Shown here one piece after another: positions 27,397-36,625 of a DNA stretch of 64,000 bases (positions are counted from its first letter, which is position 1; the number at the start of each line of letters is the position of its first letter). The notes below the pieces were generated by a model. It saw only the letters and a program-made list of their open reading frames with translations. It was not told where the DNA came from and searched no databases. Source of the DNA: Methylovirgula sp. 4M-Z18 (GTDB taxonomy: Bacteria > Pseudomonadota > Alphaproteobacteria > Rhizobiales > Beijerinckiaceae); NCBI RefSeq assembly GCF_037890675.1, contig NZ_CP149574.1, forward strand, positions 1,736,001-1,800,000. The letters are read 5' to 3'. The position numbers and the translations under genes are program-made.

Positions 27397-27981
27397 ATGA
27401 AAAAATATCTTCTGGTGGTGGCATTGTGTGTCGGTTCCTATTCGTCAGCTTGGAGTGCCGACCTGCCGGTTAGCACTCCGGCTCCGGCTCCTGCCCCCGC
27501 GCCTTCGACGTTGAGCTCATACTCCTTCATAGATGAGTTGCGGATGGGTGCGCTTGTCCATGACGCGGCGAGCCGGGAGAGCGGTGGCGCGCCCGATTTG
27601 AATGCGGAAGTGCTTTTCGTCAAGCCGTGGGGAACCAATGATCAGTGGTGGCTGCCGCGTCCCATGATCGGCACCACGATCAATTTTGAAGGCCGCACCA
27701 GCACAGCGTTTGCAGCGGCGGCTTGGCAATATTACGTGACGCAGAAGATCTTCGTCGAGGGCACGTTCGGCGGCAGTGTCAACAACGGCAAAGTCGATGG
27801 CGGGGACCACCATAATGCGGTCGGCTCGCACGTGCTGTTTCGCGAATCCGCTGCGCTCGGCTATGATTTGACCGATCATTGGCGCGTTCTTGCGACCGTC
27901 GAGCACGATTCGAACGCTGGCCTCGCGAAAAAGAACCGTGGATTGACCAATTACGGCGTCCAGATCGGCTATCGGTTCTAG
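27397..27981 (+). CDS. PagL-like lipid A 3-O-deacylase (acyloxyacyl hydrolase), outer membrane
   Basis: 194 residues. Signal peptide to SAWSA|D (about residue 21), a Pro/Ala-rich spacer, then an eight-strand-type barrel ending in Phe (VQIGYRF). The C-terminal motif HDSNAGL (His170, Ser172) matches the PagL His-x-Ser pair, which removes a 3-O acyl chain of lipid A. The place of the third PagL residue (Glu, 14 after the His) is Thr here; alphaproteobacterial members may use another acid. Monocistronic, with GTGAGTCC before the ATG. Confidence 0.78.
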   Translation: MKKYLLVVALCVGSYSSAWSADLPVSTPAPAPAPAPSTLSSYSFIDELRMGALVHDAASRESGGAPDLNAEVLFVKPWGTNDQWWLPRPMIGTTINFEGRTSTAFAAAAWQYYVTQKIFVEGTFGGSVNNGKVDGGDHHNAVGSHVLFRESAALGYDLTDHWRVLATVEHDSNAGLAKKNRGLTNYGVQIGYRF

Positions 27982-28295
27982 AGCTTAAGCTCGTTCCCTT
28001 ATCGTCAAAACGCGTTGACGCGCCGGATTGCGTGGGCAAGTCTTCCCGATGGAGGATTTGTCTTGCGGCTTCCGGCGCGCGTTTTCATTACCCGCATTTT
28101 AGGCGGCATTGGCCGGGTGCCGGCGGTCGGTGAATTGTAAAAGCCGGCGGCAAGACCTTCGAGGACAACGCAAAAGTCCGTTACGGGGGCCTGCAGAAGA
28201 TCCGCTGTTCGGATCGAAAAAGCGCTATGTGGCCTTGCCAAATGGGCCCGTCCGTGATCGCTTGAACTTTGCCGTTCTTTTGGGGAGGTGGCAGA
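27982..28295. other. Gene-free stretch between pagL-like and pncA
   Basis: 314 bp. It contains a symmetrical CGTCAAAACGCGTTGACG element near 28004-28021, whose 6-bp arms flank AACGCG. No open frame with family-like sequence. GGGGAGG near the end is the pncA ribosome-binding site. Confidence 0.5.
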
Positions 28296-29045
28296 ATGTC
28301 TCAAGACGCTGACGCGGTCTCGCGGCGCGAGGCCCTCATGATCGCCGGCGGCGCGGCGCTGGTCGCCGCATCACCTTTCACATTGGGAAAAGCCATGGCC
28401 GACACCACCACGATCACGCCCGATGCCCAAGACGTGTTTCTCGTCATTGATGTGCAGAACGATTTTCTGCCCGGCGGATCCTTGGCCGTTAAAAACGGCG
28501 ATCAGGTCATTGCGCCGATCAATGCGCTGGCCAAGAAATTCCCGAATGTCATCCAGACCCAGGATTGGCACACCAAAGCGCATGTCTCCTTCGCCTCGTC
28601 GCATGATGGAGCGAAGCCGTTCGAGGTGACGAAATTGTCTTACGGTGATCAGGTTCTCTGGCCCGATCATTGCATCCAAGGCTCGAAAGGCGCGGCCTTT
28701 TCCGATCAGCTCGATTTGCCCATGGTCCAGCTCGTGATCCGCAAGGGCTATCATCAGAGCGTCGATAGCTATTCGGCTTTTGTCGAGGCGGACAAGGTGA
28801 CCAAGACGGGCCTTGCCGGGTATCTGACCGAGCGCGGCATCAAGCGATGCTTCGTTGCGGGGCTTGCCACGGATTTTTGCGTCGCCTGGACCGCGCTCGA
28901 TGCGCGTAAAGCTGGGTTTGAAACCTATGTCATCGAGGATGCCAGCCGTGGCATCGACGCGTTGGGCTCTATGGCAGCGGCGATCCGCAACATGGACGCT
29001 GCCGGCGTGAAGCGCATTCAATCGTCGGCGATCTTAGGCGCTTGA
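28296..29045 (+). CDS. pncA: Nicotinamidase with a twin-arginine signal peptide
   Basis: 249 residues, isochorismatase-like hydrolase. It deamidates nicotinamide to nicotinate. The triad is readable as Asp52 (FLVIDVQNDF), Lys150 (VIRKGYHQ) and Cys195 (ATDFCVAW). The metal site is Asp90/His92/His96 (QDWHTKAH). The N-terminus is unusual: SRREALMIAGGAALVAASP is a Tat-type signal with cleavage likely after AMA (residue 35), so the enzyme is probably periplasmic, whereas PncA is normally cytoplasmic. Start 28296 has GGGGAGG upstream. Neighbours do not include other NAD genes; pncC is 10 kb away. Confidence 0.87.
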   Translation: MSQDADAVSRREALMIAGGAALVAASPFTLGKAMADTTTITPDAQDVFLVIDVQNDFLPGGSLAVKNGDQVIAPINALAKKFPNVIQTQDWHTKAHVSFASSHDGAKPFEVTKLSYGDQVLWPDHCIQGSKGAAFSDQLDLPMVQLVIRKGYHQSVDSYSAFVEADKVTKTGLAGYLTERGIKRCFVAGLATDFCVAWTALDARKAGFETYVIEDASRGIDALGSMAAAIRNMDAAGVKRIQSSAILGA

Positions 29046-29204
29046 GCAGCTTTTCGTGTGGGGCTGGCCTTGGCCGGGCCGGTCTCGCACCGATTCGCTC
29101 TGGCCTTGTCGTCCGCTTCAGCCTATCCAGCACGTATTGATGAGCATCGACAGGCTCCTGGTCTGTTAACACTTACCGATCACATTTCTAAATCGGACCC
29201 CTCT

Positions 29205-29942
29205 ATGATCGAGCCCGCGTCGAAACCGCATCCCCGCGCCAGGAAAGCTTTCGGTCTTTCGGTCCATGTCCTCACGGCGTCCGGCGCGGCGGTGGCGGTT
29301 TTGGCCTTGCGGGCGGCGCTCGAAGGGCATTTCACCACGACTTTCGCTTGGCTGGGTCTCGCGCTGTTCATCGACGGCATCGACGGCACCTTGGCCCGCG
29401 CCGCAAAAGTCACGGAGACGGCCGCCTATATCGACGGCACGATTCTCGATCTGATCGTCGATTTCCTGACCTATGTCATCGTGCCGGTCATCGCCCTTTG
29501 GAAGTCGGATCTGCTCCCGGATGTGCTCTCCTTCTGGATCGGCCTCATCGTCACCGTCGCTTCGGCACTCTATTTCGCCGACACACGGATGAAGACCGAG
29601 GATCTATGGTTCCGTGGATTTCCGGCGATCTTCAACGTCCTCGCGCTCTATTTGTTCATTTTCCACCTGAACCCCTGGATCAACGCGGCGCTTTTATTGC
29701 TGGCGACCGCCTTGATGTTCGCCCCCATCGTTTTTGTCCATCCGCTGCGGGTCGAGAAGTATCGTATGCTTACGGTCGCCATCACCTGCGCCTGGCTGGT
29801 TTTCTGCGGCATTGCCGTGGCTGAGAAGCTCGATGTCGGCGGCCTCGTCATGGCGGGTCTCGTCATCACCGGCGCCTATTTCGTGGCGCTTCCCTTTCTT
29901 CGCCACTCGCCCTGGGCCGAGGACGCGGATGACGGGAGCTGA
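29205..29942 (+). CDS. pcs: Phosphatidylcholine synthase
   Basis: 245 residues, integral membrane CDP-alcohol phosphatidyltransferase. It forms phosphatidylcholine directly from CDP-diacylglycerol and choline in the inner membrane. The catalytic motif reads DGIDGTLAR (57-65), then GTILDLIVD (78-86), with all acidic residues present. About eight hydrophobic segments follow. Pcs is frequent in host-associated and methylotrophic alphaproteobacteria. The frame is open from 29058 but 29205 gives the family start. terC follows by 3 bp. Confidence 0.9.
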   Translation: MIEPASKPHPRARKAFGLSVHVLTASGAAVAVLALRAALEGHFTTTFAWLGLALFIDGIDGTLARAAKVTETAAYIDGTILDLIVDFLTYVIVPVIALWKSDLLPDVLSFWIGLIVTVASALYFADTRMKTEDLWFRGFPAIFNVLALYLFIFHLNPWINAALLLLATALMFAPIVFVHPLRVEKYRMLTVAITCAWLVFCGIAVAEKLDVGGLVMAGLVITGAYFVALPFLRHSPWAEDADDGS

Positions 29943-29945
29943 GGT

Positions 29946-30677
29946 TTGTCCTTTCTTTCCTGGATGAGTGAGCCGGCTGGGTGGGTTGCGTTGCTGACCC
30001 TCACGGCCATGGAGATCGTGCTCGGCATCGACAATGTCGTCTTCATCTCACTGCTCATCACCAAATTGCCGGACGAATTGGCGCGCCGGGCGCGAGTGAT
30101 CGGTCTCCTGCTGGCCTTCGTCCTGCGCGTCGTCCTGCTCACTTCACTGACCTGGCTCATCGGCCTCACCAAGCCGATCATCGTCGTCTTGGAACACGAT
30201 GTGTCCTGGCACGATCTCATTCTCATGGCGGGTGGTCTTTTCCTGGTGTGGAAAGCGACGACCGAACTGCATGACGAGGTCGAGAACGCGGGACGCGAGG
30301 CGGAGGCGCAGGCCGCAAAAGCGCCACGCGCTTTCGGAGCCGCGATCCTGCAGATCGCGCTGATCGATCTGGTCTTCTCGATCGATTCGATCGTCACGGC
30401 CATCGGTATGGCGCAGGACCTCGCCGTGATGATCCTGGCCGTGCTGCTCTCCATGGCGGTGATGTCTTGGGCCGCGGGCGGCGTCGCCCGCTTCATCGCG
30501 CAATATCCGACCACCAAAGTCCTGGCGTTGTCCTTCCTGGTGCTGATCGGCATGTCGCTGATGGCGGACGGATGGGGCTTTCATATTCCGCGCGGCTATA
30601 TCTACTCGGCCATGGCGTTTGCGACCTGCGTCGAAATGCTCAACGTCTGGTCGGCGAAAAGGCGGCGTGAGCGCTGA
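29946..30677 (+). CDS. TerC-family integral membrane protein
   Basis: 243 residues with seven or so transmembrane helices. The family signatures EIVLGIDNVVFISLL and IDLVFSIDSIVTAIGM carry paired Asp residues thought to handle metal ions. TerC/Alx proteins are linked to manganese export and tellurite resistance; the cargo here is not known. The TTG at 29946 is very close to GAGG; ATG at 29964 is an alternative start that would shorten it by six residues. It directly follows pcs and is probably co-transcribed. Confidence 0.85.
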   Translation: MSFLSWMSEPAGWVALLTLTAMEIVLGIDNVVFISLLITKLPDELARRARVIGLLLAFVLRVVLLTSLTWLIGLTKPIIVVLEHDVSWHDLILMAGGLFLVWKATTELHDEVENAGREAEAQAAKAPRAFGAAILQIALIDLVFSIDSIVTAIGMAQDLAVMILAVLLSMAVMSWAAGGVARFIAQYPTTKVLALSFLVLIGMSLMADGWGFHIPRGYIYSAMAFATCVEMLNVWSAKRRRER

Positions 30678-30789
30678 GCGAGCAAGCGCGCTGTTCAAAT
30701 TTTAACCGCCCCATTGCGCATCTTCGAAAAGCGATCCTATGATGCATGCAGCCAAATAATTTGAGCTTATGCAGAGGCTTGGTCGCGCG

Positions 30790-31761
30790 ATGGCAAAGGC
30801 AATAAGAATTCATCAGAATGGCGGCCCCGAAGTTTTGACCTATGAGGATGTGGAGATCGGCGCGCCGGGACCAGGCGAGGTGCACCTCGTTCAAAAGGCC
30901 GTGGGACTGAATTTCATCGACACTTATCACCGCAGCGGCCTTTATCCGCTCCCGCTGCCCTTCATTCCGGGATCGGAAGGAGCGGGCGACATCGTTGCGA
31001 TCGGCAAGGGTGTCAAGGACTGGAAGATCGGTGATCGCGTCGCCTATGGAACGGCGATCGGCGCCTACGCCTCGGAGCGTATCATCGACGCGCAGAAGCT
31101 GGTGAAATTGCCCAAGAGCATTTCCTATGAGCAGGGCGCGGCGATGATGCTGAAGGGCCTCACCGTGCAATATTTGCTGCGTCAAACCTTCAAGGTGAGG
31201 CCGGGCGACACACTCCTGGTGCATGCGGCTGCGGGCGGCATCGGCCTTATCTTGTGCCAATGGGCGAAGGCGCTCGGCGCAATCGTGATCGGCACCGTGA
31301 GTTCGGAAGAAAAAGCGAAGCTCGCCAAGAAGGCCGGTGCGAAGCATATCATCTTCTATACGCGCGAAGATTTTGCCGCACGGGTCAAGGAGATCACCAA
31401 GGGCAAGCTGTGCGATGTCGTCTACGATGGCGTCGGCAAGACGACCTTTGTCGGATCGCTCGACTGCTTGAAGCCGCGCGGGCTGATGGTGAGCTTCGGC
31501 AATGCTTCGGGCCCAGTCGAAGGCGTGAACCTAGGTATTCTGGCGCAGAAGGGCTCGCTCTTCGTCACGCGCCCGACATTGGGCTCCTACGCCGACACGC
31601 CGGACACCTTGCGCAAGATGGCGAAGGATCTGATGCGCGTGGTTTCCTCCGGCGACGTGAAGATCCCGATCCATTCGCGCTTCGCTCTGGCCGATGCGGC
31701 GAAAGCGCATGAGGCCTTGCAGGGTCGCGAGACCACCGGCACGACGGTCCTGCTGCCATGA
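30790..31761 (+). CDS. qor: Quinone oxidoreductase (zeta-crystallin-like MDR)
   Basis: 323 residues. NADPH-dependent, zinc-free medium-chain reductase. N-terminal GroES-like domain (VGLNFIDTYHRSGLYPLPLPF), Rossmann motif HAAAGGIGLILCQWAKALGA, and LKPRGLMVSFGNASG. The usual zinc Cys residues are absent, as in Qor. Its stop overlaps the ABC ATPase start as ATGA. In-frame ATG at 30769 is also possible. Confidence 0.88.
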   Translation: MAKAIRIHQNGGPEVLTYEDVEIGAPGPGEVHLVQKAVGLNFIDTYHRSGLYPLPLPFIPGSEGAGDIVAIGKGVKDWKIGDRVAYGTAIGAYASERIIDAQKLVKLPKSISYEQGAAMMLKGLTVQYLLRQTFKVRPGDTLLVHAAAGGIGLILCQWAKALGAIVIGTVSSEEKAKLAKKAGAKHIIFYTREDFAARVKEITKGKLCDVVYDGVGKTTFVGSLDCLKPRGLMVSFGNASGPVEGVNLGILAQKGSLFVTRPTLGSYADTPDTLRKMAKDLMRVVSSGDVKIPIHSRFALADAAKAHEALQGRETTGTTVLLP

Positions 31762-33296
31762 CCGGCGCTGCCGAGCCCGCGCAAGCAACGCCGCTCGTGA
31801 CGTTGCGCGGCATCACCAAGCGCTTCGGCTCGTTTACTGCGAACGATCATATCGACCTCGAACTCGTCCCCGGCGAGATTCACGCGCTGCTCGGTGAGAA
31901 CGGCGCCGGCAAGTCGACGCTCGTCAAAATGCTGTTCGGCCTGTTGGAGCCGACGGAGGGCGAAATCATTTGGGAGGGCGCGCCGGTCAAGCTGAGCAGC
32001 CCGCAAATGGCGCGCGACCTTGGCATCGGGATGGTATTCCAGCACTTCTCGCTGTTCGAAAATCTCACCGTTGCCGAAAATATCGCGCTGGTCCTGCCCA
32101 AAGCGGAAAAGCTGACCGGCTTGAACGAACGCATCCGGGATATTTCGCGGCGATACGGCATCGCGCTCGAGCCGGAGCGTCCGGTGTGGACCTTGTCGGC
32201 GGGCGAGCGGCAGCGCATCGAGATCGCCAGAAGCCTGCTGCAAGAGCCTAAATTGCTGATCCTTGACGAACCGACCTCGGTGCTGACCCCGCAAGAGGTG
32301 GAAGCGCTGTTCGTCACGCTCGAGCGCATGAAGACGGAAGGCCGCGCGCTCCTCTACATTTCGCATAAATTGGAGGAGGTGAAGCAGCTATGCCATCGCG
32401 CCACGATCCTGCGGCTCGGCAAGAAAGTCGGTACCTGCGACCCCAAGGTCGAGACCGCGCGCTCCATGGCGGCGCTCATGGTTGGAACGCAGATTGCCGA
32501 GGTCAAGCCGGCGGGCGCGCATGCGTTGGGGCCAGACCGGCTCAAAGTTGTGAATCTTTCGATGGAATCGCCCGAACTGCATGGCACGGCGCTCAAGGAT
32601 ATCAGTTTGGCGGTGCGCGGGGGCGAGGTGCTCGGCATCGCCGGCATTGCCGGCAATGGCCAATCGGAATTTTTCGCCGCGCTGTCCGGTGAAATGCCGG
32701 CGGCACGCAGCGATGCCATTCTAATCGACGGCAAACCGGTCGGCGCGAGCGGCATCACGGCGCGCCGCAAGGTCGGCGCCGCTTTCGTGCCGGAGGAACG
32801 CAACGGCCATTCGGCCGCGCCCGATGCGACCTTGTCGGACAATGTCGTGCTCTCGCGTCATGCGACCGGCGGGCTGGTCAAAAGCGGTTTCATTGCTCGC
32901 TCCGCCGCCTTGGGCCTGTCGTCGAAGATCATTGCCGCCTACGATGTGCGCCGCTCCGGCACCGATCCTTTGGCGCGCACACTGTCGGGCGGCAATTTGC
33001 AGAAGTTCGTGATGGGCCGCGAGATCATGCGCGATCCCGCGGTGCTCGTCATCAACCAGCCGACCTGGGGCGTCGATGCGGCTGCCGCCGCGGCGATCCG
33101 GCAGGCGATTCTCGACCTTGCCGCGAAGGGGTCGGCGGTGGCGGTGATCAGCCAGGATTTGGACGAGTTGTTCGAGATTTCCGATCGCATCGCCGTGATC
33201 AATCACGGCCGCGTCTCGGAACCCAAGCCCGCGCGGGAAACGACGCGGGAAGAAATCGGTCTTCTGATGGGTGGGGCGGGGCAACATGCGCATTGA
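31758..33296 (+). CDS. Nucleoside-type ABC transporter, duplicated ATP-binding protein
   Basis: 512 residues with two ABC domains. The first is canonical: Walker A LLGENGAGKSTLVKM, signature LSAGERQRIEIARSL, Walker B LLILDEPTSVLTP. The second is degenerate, as in sugar/nucleoside importers: IAGIAGNGQSEFFAAL, FVPEERNGHS, LSGGNLQKFVMGREI, LVINQPTWGVDAA. With two permeases and a BMP-type binding protein downstream it forms a RbsA/NupA-like importer. Coupled to qor by ATGA. Confidence 0.92.
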   Translation: MTGAAEPAQATPLVTLRGITKRFGSFTANDHIDLELVPGEIHALLGENGAGKSTLVKMLFGLLEPTEGEIIWEGAPVKLSSPQMARDLGIGMVFQHFSLFENLTVAENIALVLPKAEKLTGLNERIRDISRRYGIALEPERPVWTLSAGERQRIEIARSLLQEPKLLILDEPTSVLTPQEVEALFVTLERMKTEGRALLYISHKLEEVKQLCHRATILRLGKKVGTCDPKVETARSMAALMVGTQIAEVKPAGAHALGPDRLKVVNLSMESPELHGTALKDISLAVRGGEVLGIAGIAGNGQSEFFAALSGEMPAARSDAILIDGKPVGASGITARRKVGAAFVPEERNGHSAAPDATLSDNVVLSRHATGGLVKSGFIARSAALGLSSKIIAAYDVRRSGTDPLARTLSGGNLQKFVMGREIMRDPAVLVINQPTWGVDAAAAAAIRQAILDLAAKGSAVAVISQDLDELFEISDRIAVINHGRVSEPKPARETTREEIGLLMGGAGQHAH

Positions 33297-34380
33297 TCTT
33301 GAGCCGCGTGGCGCGCGCTCGCCGCTCGTCAACGCGCTGGCACCTATTGTCGCGTTGATCATCGCAATGCTGATCGGCGGCGCCATCGTCGCCATGCTCG
33401 GCAAGTCGCCGGTCGATGCGTTCTATGTGTATTTCGTCGAGCCCTTGACGCAGGGCTGGTCCTTGCAGCAATTGGCGGTGAAAGCCTCACCGCTGGTGCT
33501 GATCGCCCTGGGCCTCGCTTTTTGCTACCGCGCGAATTTGTGGAACATCGGCGCCGAGGGCCAGCTCATCATGGGGGGCATTTTCGGCTCGCTCGTCGGC
33601 ATTTGGACCAATGGCGGCGCGGGCCAGGAATTCGGCTCATGGTGGATCGTGCCGAGCATGCTGGTGCTCGGCGCGCTGGGCGGCCTGCTTTACGCTATGA
33701 TCCCGGCGTTGCTGCGCGTCAGCCTCGGCGTGTCGGAAATCTTGACCAGTTTGATGCTGGTCTATGTGGCGCAGAAATTTCTCGATTATCTCGCCCGCGG
33801 GCCGCTGCGTGATCCGGAAGGACACGGCTTTCCCAACAGCGTGAATTTCGATCCGGAGGCAACGCTGCCGCCGCTCTACGACGGCGCGACCTTGCATGTC
33901 GGTGTCATCATCACTTTGATTCTGTTCGTCATCGCGTGGCTCGTGATGTCGCGCTCGCTGTTCGGCTTTCAGATTCGCCTTGCCGGCCAATCGCCGCGTG
34001 CCGCCCGTTTTGCGGGATTCAGCGATACCGGGGTGACGCTGATGGTGTTCGCCATCTCCGGCGCTGCGGCAGGCCTTGCCGGGATTATCGAAATTGCGGG
34101 GCCGTTGGGGCAATTGAAAACCGACATTTCGCCTTCGACCGCGCCCTACGGTTTTGCGGCGATCATCGTGGCGTTTCTCGGTCGCCTGTCGCCGCCGGGC
34201 ATCGTCGTCGCCGGTCTCGTGCTGGCTCTGACCTATATCGGCGGTGAAGGTGCTCAGGCCGAGATGCAATTGCCGTTCGATATGACGCGAGTGTTCCAAG
34301 GTGTGCTGCTGATGTGCATTCTTTCCGCCGATGTGTTTACGCTCTATCGCCTGCGGATCGTGCCGGGAGGTGTGGCATGA
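33286..34380 (+). CDS. Nucleoside-type ABC transporter permease 1
   Basis: 364 residues, eight or more hydrophobic segments, BPD_transp_2 (LivH/AraH-like) family: FCYRANLWNIGAEGQLIMGG and LLRVSLGVSEILTSLMLVYVA. It overlaps the ATPase gene by 11 bp and the next permease by ATGA. The Asn/Gly-rich N(I/L)GAEGQ motif is typical of nucleoside permeases of the YufP/NupB type. Confidence 0.9.
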   Translation: MRIDLEPRGARSPLVNALAPIVALIIAMLIGGAIVAMLGKSPVDAFYVYFVEPLTQGWSLQQLAVKASPLVLIALGLAFCYRANLWNIGAEGQLIMGGIFGSLVGIWTNGGAGQEFGSWWIVPSMLVLGALGGLLYAMIPALLRVSLGVSEILTSLMLVYVAQKFLDYLARGPLRDPEGHGFPNSVNFDPEATLPPLYDGATLHVGVIITLILFVIAWLVMSRSLFGFQIRLAGQSPRAARFAGFSDTGVTLMVFAISGAAAGLAGIIEIAGPLGQLKTDISPSTAPYGFAAIIVAFLGRLSPPGIVVAGLVLALTYIGGEGAQAEMQLPFDMTRVFQGVLLMCILSADVFTLYRLRIVPGGVA

Positions 34381-35300
34381 CGATGGACGCCATTCAGAGC
34401 ATTTTGATGATCGTCGTGACCGCTTCGATGCCGCTCATCATCGCGGCGATCGGCGAGTTGATCGTCGAGCGGGCCGGCGTTCTCAACTTGGGCGTCGAGG
34501 GCATGATGATCATGGGCGCGGCGGCTGGTTTTGCTTGCGCTTACCTCACCCAATCCACCACCCTCGGCGCGCTGGCGGGGATTGCCGCAGGCATGGCGCT
34601 TTCGGCCGTTTTCGCGCTGCTGGTCTTGGGGCTTGCGACCAACCAAGTGGCGACCGGTTTGGCGTTGACGATTTTCGGTCTCGGCTTTTCCGGCCTGCTC
34701 GGTGCCGGGTTCGTCGGGTTGAAACTTGGCTACGCGCCCCATCTCTATGTGCCCGTCCTGAACGATATTCCCGGCATCGGCAGATTGCTGTTCGGCGAGG
34801 ATTTCTTCGTCTATGTCGGCTTTGCCATTGTCGCCGCGGTCTGGTGGTTCCTGCGCTATAGCCGGGCGGGCCTCACTTTGCGGGCGGTCGGCGACAGTCA
34901 TCTATCCGCCCATGCATTGGGGCTGGAGGTTCGCAAGATTCGCCTTCTTGCCATTCTTTTTGGCGGCGGCTGTGCCGGGCTTGCGGGAGCCTATTTGTCG
35001 CTGGCCTATACGCCGTTCTGGACGAGCGGCATGTCGGCGGGGCGCGGCTGGATTGCGCTGGCACTCGTGGTGTTCGCGTCCTGGCGGCCTTGGCGCGTTG
35101 TCGTCGGCGCGCTTTTGTTCGGCGGCATGGATGCGCTGCAATATCAGGCGCAAGGCTTCGGCATTTCGATCCCGGCCCAATTCCTGACTGCCTCTCCCTA
35201 TCTGGTGACGATCATCGCCCTGGTTATGATTGCCGCCTGGGACCGGCGCGGCGCCAATGCTCCCGCCGATTTGGGCAAGACCTTTATCCCCGGCCGATAA
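34377..35300 (+). CDS. Nucleoside-type ABC transporter permease 2
   Basis: 307 residues, second permease of the pair (YufQ/NupC type). VERAGVLNLGVEGMMIMGAA is the counterpart of the motif in permease 1, and LRAVGDSHLSAHALGLEVRKIR is the cytoplasmic coupling loop. Start overlaps the preceding stop (ATGA). A 99-bp gap separates it from the substrate-binding protein. Confidence 0.9.
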   Translation: MTMDAIQSILMIVVTASMPLIIAAIGELIVERAGVLNLGVEGMMIMGAAAGFACAYLTQSTTLGALAGIAAGMALSAVFALLVLGLATNQVATGLALTIFGLGFSGLLGAGFVGLKLGYAPHLYVPVLNDIPGIGRLLFGEDFFVYVGFAIVAAVWWFLRYSRAGLTLRAVGDSHLSAHALGLEVRKIRLLAILFGGGCAGLAGAYLSLAYTPFWTSGMSAGRGWIALALVVFASWRPWRVVVGALLFGGMDALQYQAQGFGISIPAQFLTASPYLVTIIALVMIAAWDRRGANAPADLGKTFIPGR

Positions 35301-35399
35301 GACGAGAACGCTTGCCAAGACCAGGACGGGCAGGGATGATTACACGAGGAAGCGCTTTGAGGAGACGTCGAAACGCGACGAACGTTAGGAGAGGGGTTC

Positions 35400-36467
35400 A
35401 TGCGTAAATTTCTGAAAGTGGCGTCGGCTTTGGCTGTCGCCTTAGCCGTGAGCACAGCGGCCTTTGCCGCCGACAAGCTCAAGGTCGGGTTCGTTTATGT
35501 CGGCCCGGTGGGTGATTTCGGCTATTCCTATCAGCACGATCTTGGCCGCAAGGCGTTGCAGCAGGCGCTCGGCGACAAGGTCGAGACGACCTTTGTCGAG
35601 AATGTGCCGGAGAATGATTCCGAGCGCGCCATCGAGCAACTGGCCCGCGCCGGCAACAAGCTGATTTTCACCACCTCCTTCGGCTTCATGGAGCCGACGC
35701 TGAAAGTGGCCAAGAAATTTCCCGACGTGAAATTCGAGCATGCCACCGGCTACAAGCGCGCCGCCAATGTCTCGACCTATTCGGCGCGGTTCTATGAGGG
35801 CCGCTACGTGATGGGCAAGATCGCGGGCAAGATGACCAAGTCGAACGTCATCGGCTACGTCGTGTCGGTGCCGATCCCGGAAGTGATCTCGGGCATCGAT
35901 GCGTTCATGCTCGGCGCGCAGAGCGTCAATCCGAATGTCAAGGTCAAGATCGTCTGGGTGAATTCCTGGTTCGATCCCGGCAAGGAAGCCGATGCCGCCA
36001 AGGCACTGCTGGCGCAAGGCGCTGACATCATGGTGCAGCACACCGATTCGGCGGCTCCCCTGCAGGAAGCGGAGAAAGCCGGCAAGCTGGGCTTCGGTCA
36101 ATCGTCGGACATGACCCAATTCGCGCCGAAAGCCATTTTGACGTCGAATACGGACAATTGGGGTGACTATTACACCGCCCGCGCCAAGGCCGTGCTCGAC
36201 GGCACCTGGAAGTCGACCGATACGTGGGGTGGCTTCGACATGGGCATGGTCAAGATGGGCCCCTTCATGAACATGCCCGACGATGTAAAGAAACTGGCGC
36301 AGGATACGGAAGACGCCATCCGGGCGCACAAGCTTAATCCGTTCCAGGGCCCGATCTACAAGCAGGACGGGACACTTGTGGTCAAGGAAGGCGAGGCGCT
36401 GTCCGACAAGGATATTCTCGGCCTCAACTGGTACGTGAAGGGCATCGACGACAAGATTCCGCAATAA
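35400..36467 (+). CDS. BMP-family ABC transporter substrate-binding protein
   Basis: 355 residues. Signal peptide MRKFLKVASALAVALAVSTA ends at AFAA|D; no lipobox Cys, so it is a free periplasmic protein. The Bmp/PnrA fold shows VGFVYVGPVGDFGYSYQHDLG, TTSFGFMEPTLKVAKKFP, YVVSVPIPEVISGIDAF and NTDNWGDYY. Family members bind purine nucleosides; the actual ligand here is inferred. GGAGAGG precedes the ATG. A strong terminator follows, closing the qor-ABC operon. Confidence 0.9.
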   Translation: MRKFLKVASALAVALAVSTAAFAADKLKVGFVYVGPVGDFGYSYQHDLGRKALQQALGDKVETTFVENVPENDSERAIEQLARAGNKLIFTTSFGFMEPTLKVAKKFPDVKFEHATGYKRAANVSTYSARFYEGRYVMGKIAGKMTKSNVIGYVVSVPIPEVISGIDAFMLGAQSVNPNVKVKIVWVNSWFDPGKEADAAKALLAQGADIMVQHTDSAAPLQEAEKAGKLGFGQSSDMTQFAPKAILTSNTDNWGDYYTARAKAVLDGTWKSTDTWGGFDMGMVKMGPFMNMPDDVKKLAQDTEDAIRAHKLNPFQGPIYKQDGTLVVKEGEALSDKDILGLNWYVKGIDDKIPQ

Positions 36468-36484
36468 GTTGCGAGCAACGCAAG

Positions 36485-36510
36485 AAGGCGGCCCGCGGGC
36501 CGCCTTTTTT
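36485..36510 (+). terminator. Intrinsic terminator after the BMP gene
   Basis: AAGGCGGCCC (36485-36494) and GGGCCGCCTT (36497-36506) are exact inverse complements, followed by TTTTTT in all. Very strong stem. Confidence 0.93.
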
Positions 36511-36625
36511 GCGCGTCGTTGTCTGGAACGATAGATCTACGGCGCGTTCAGCGTCGATCTTATGCTGCCGGCTCTCACGCGAGGGCGGCCGGATCTTCGA
36601 GGAACGCTGGCCAAAACCACCCATC

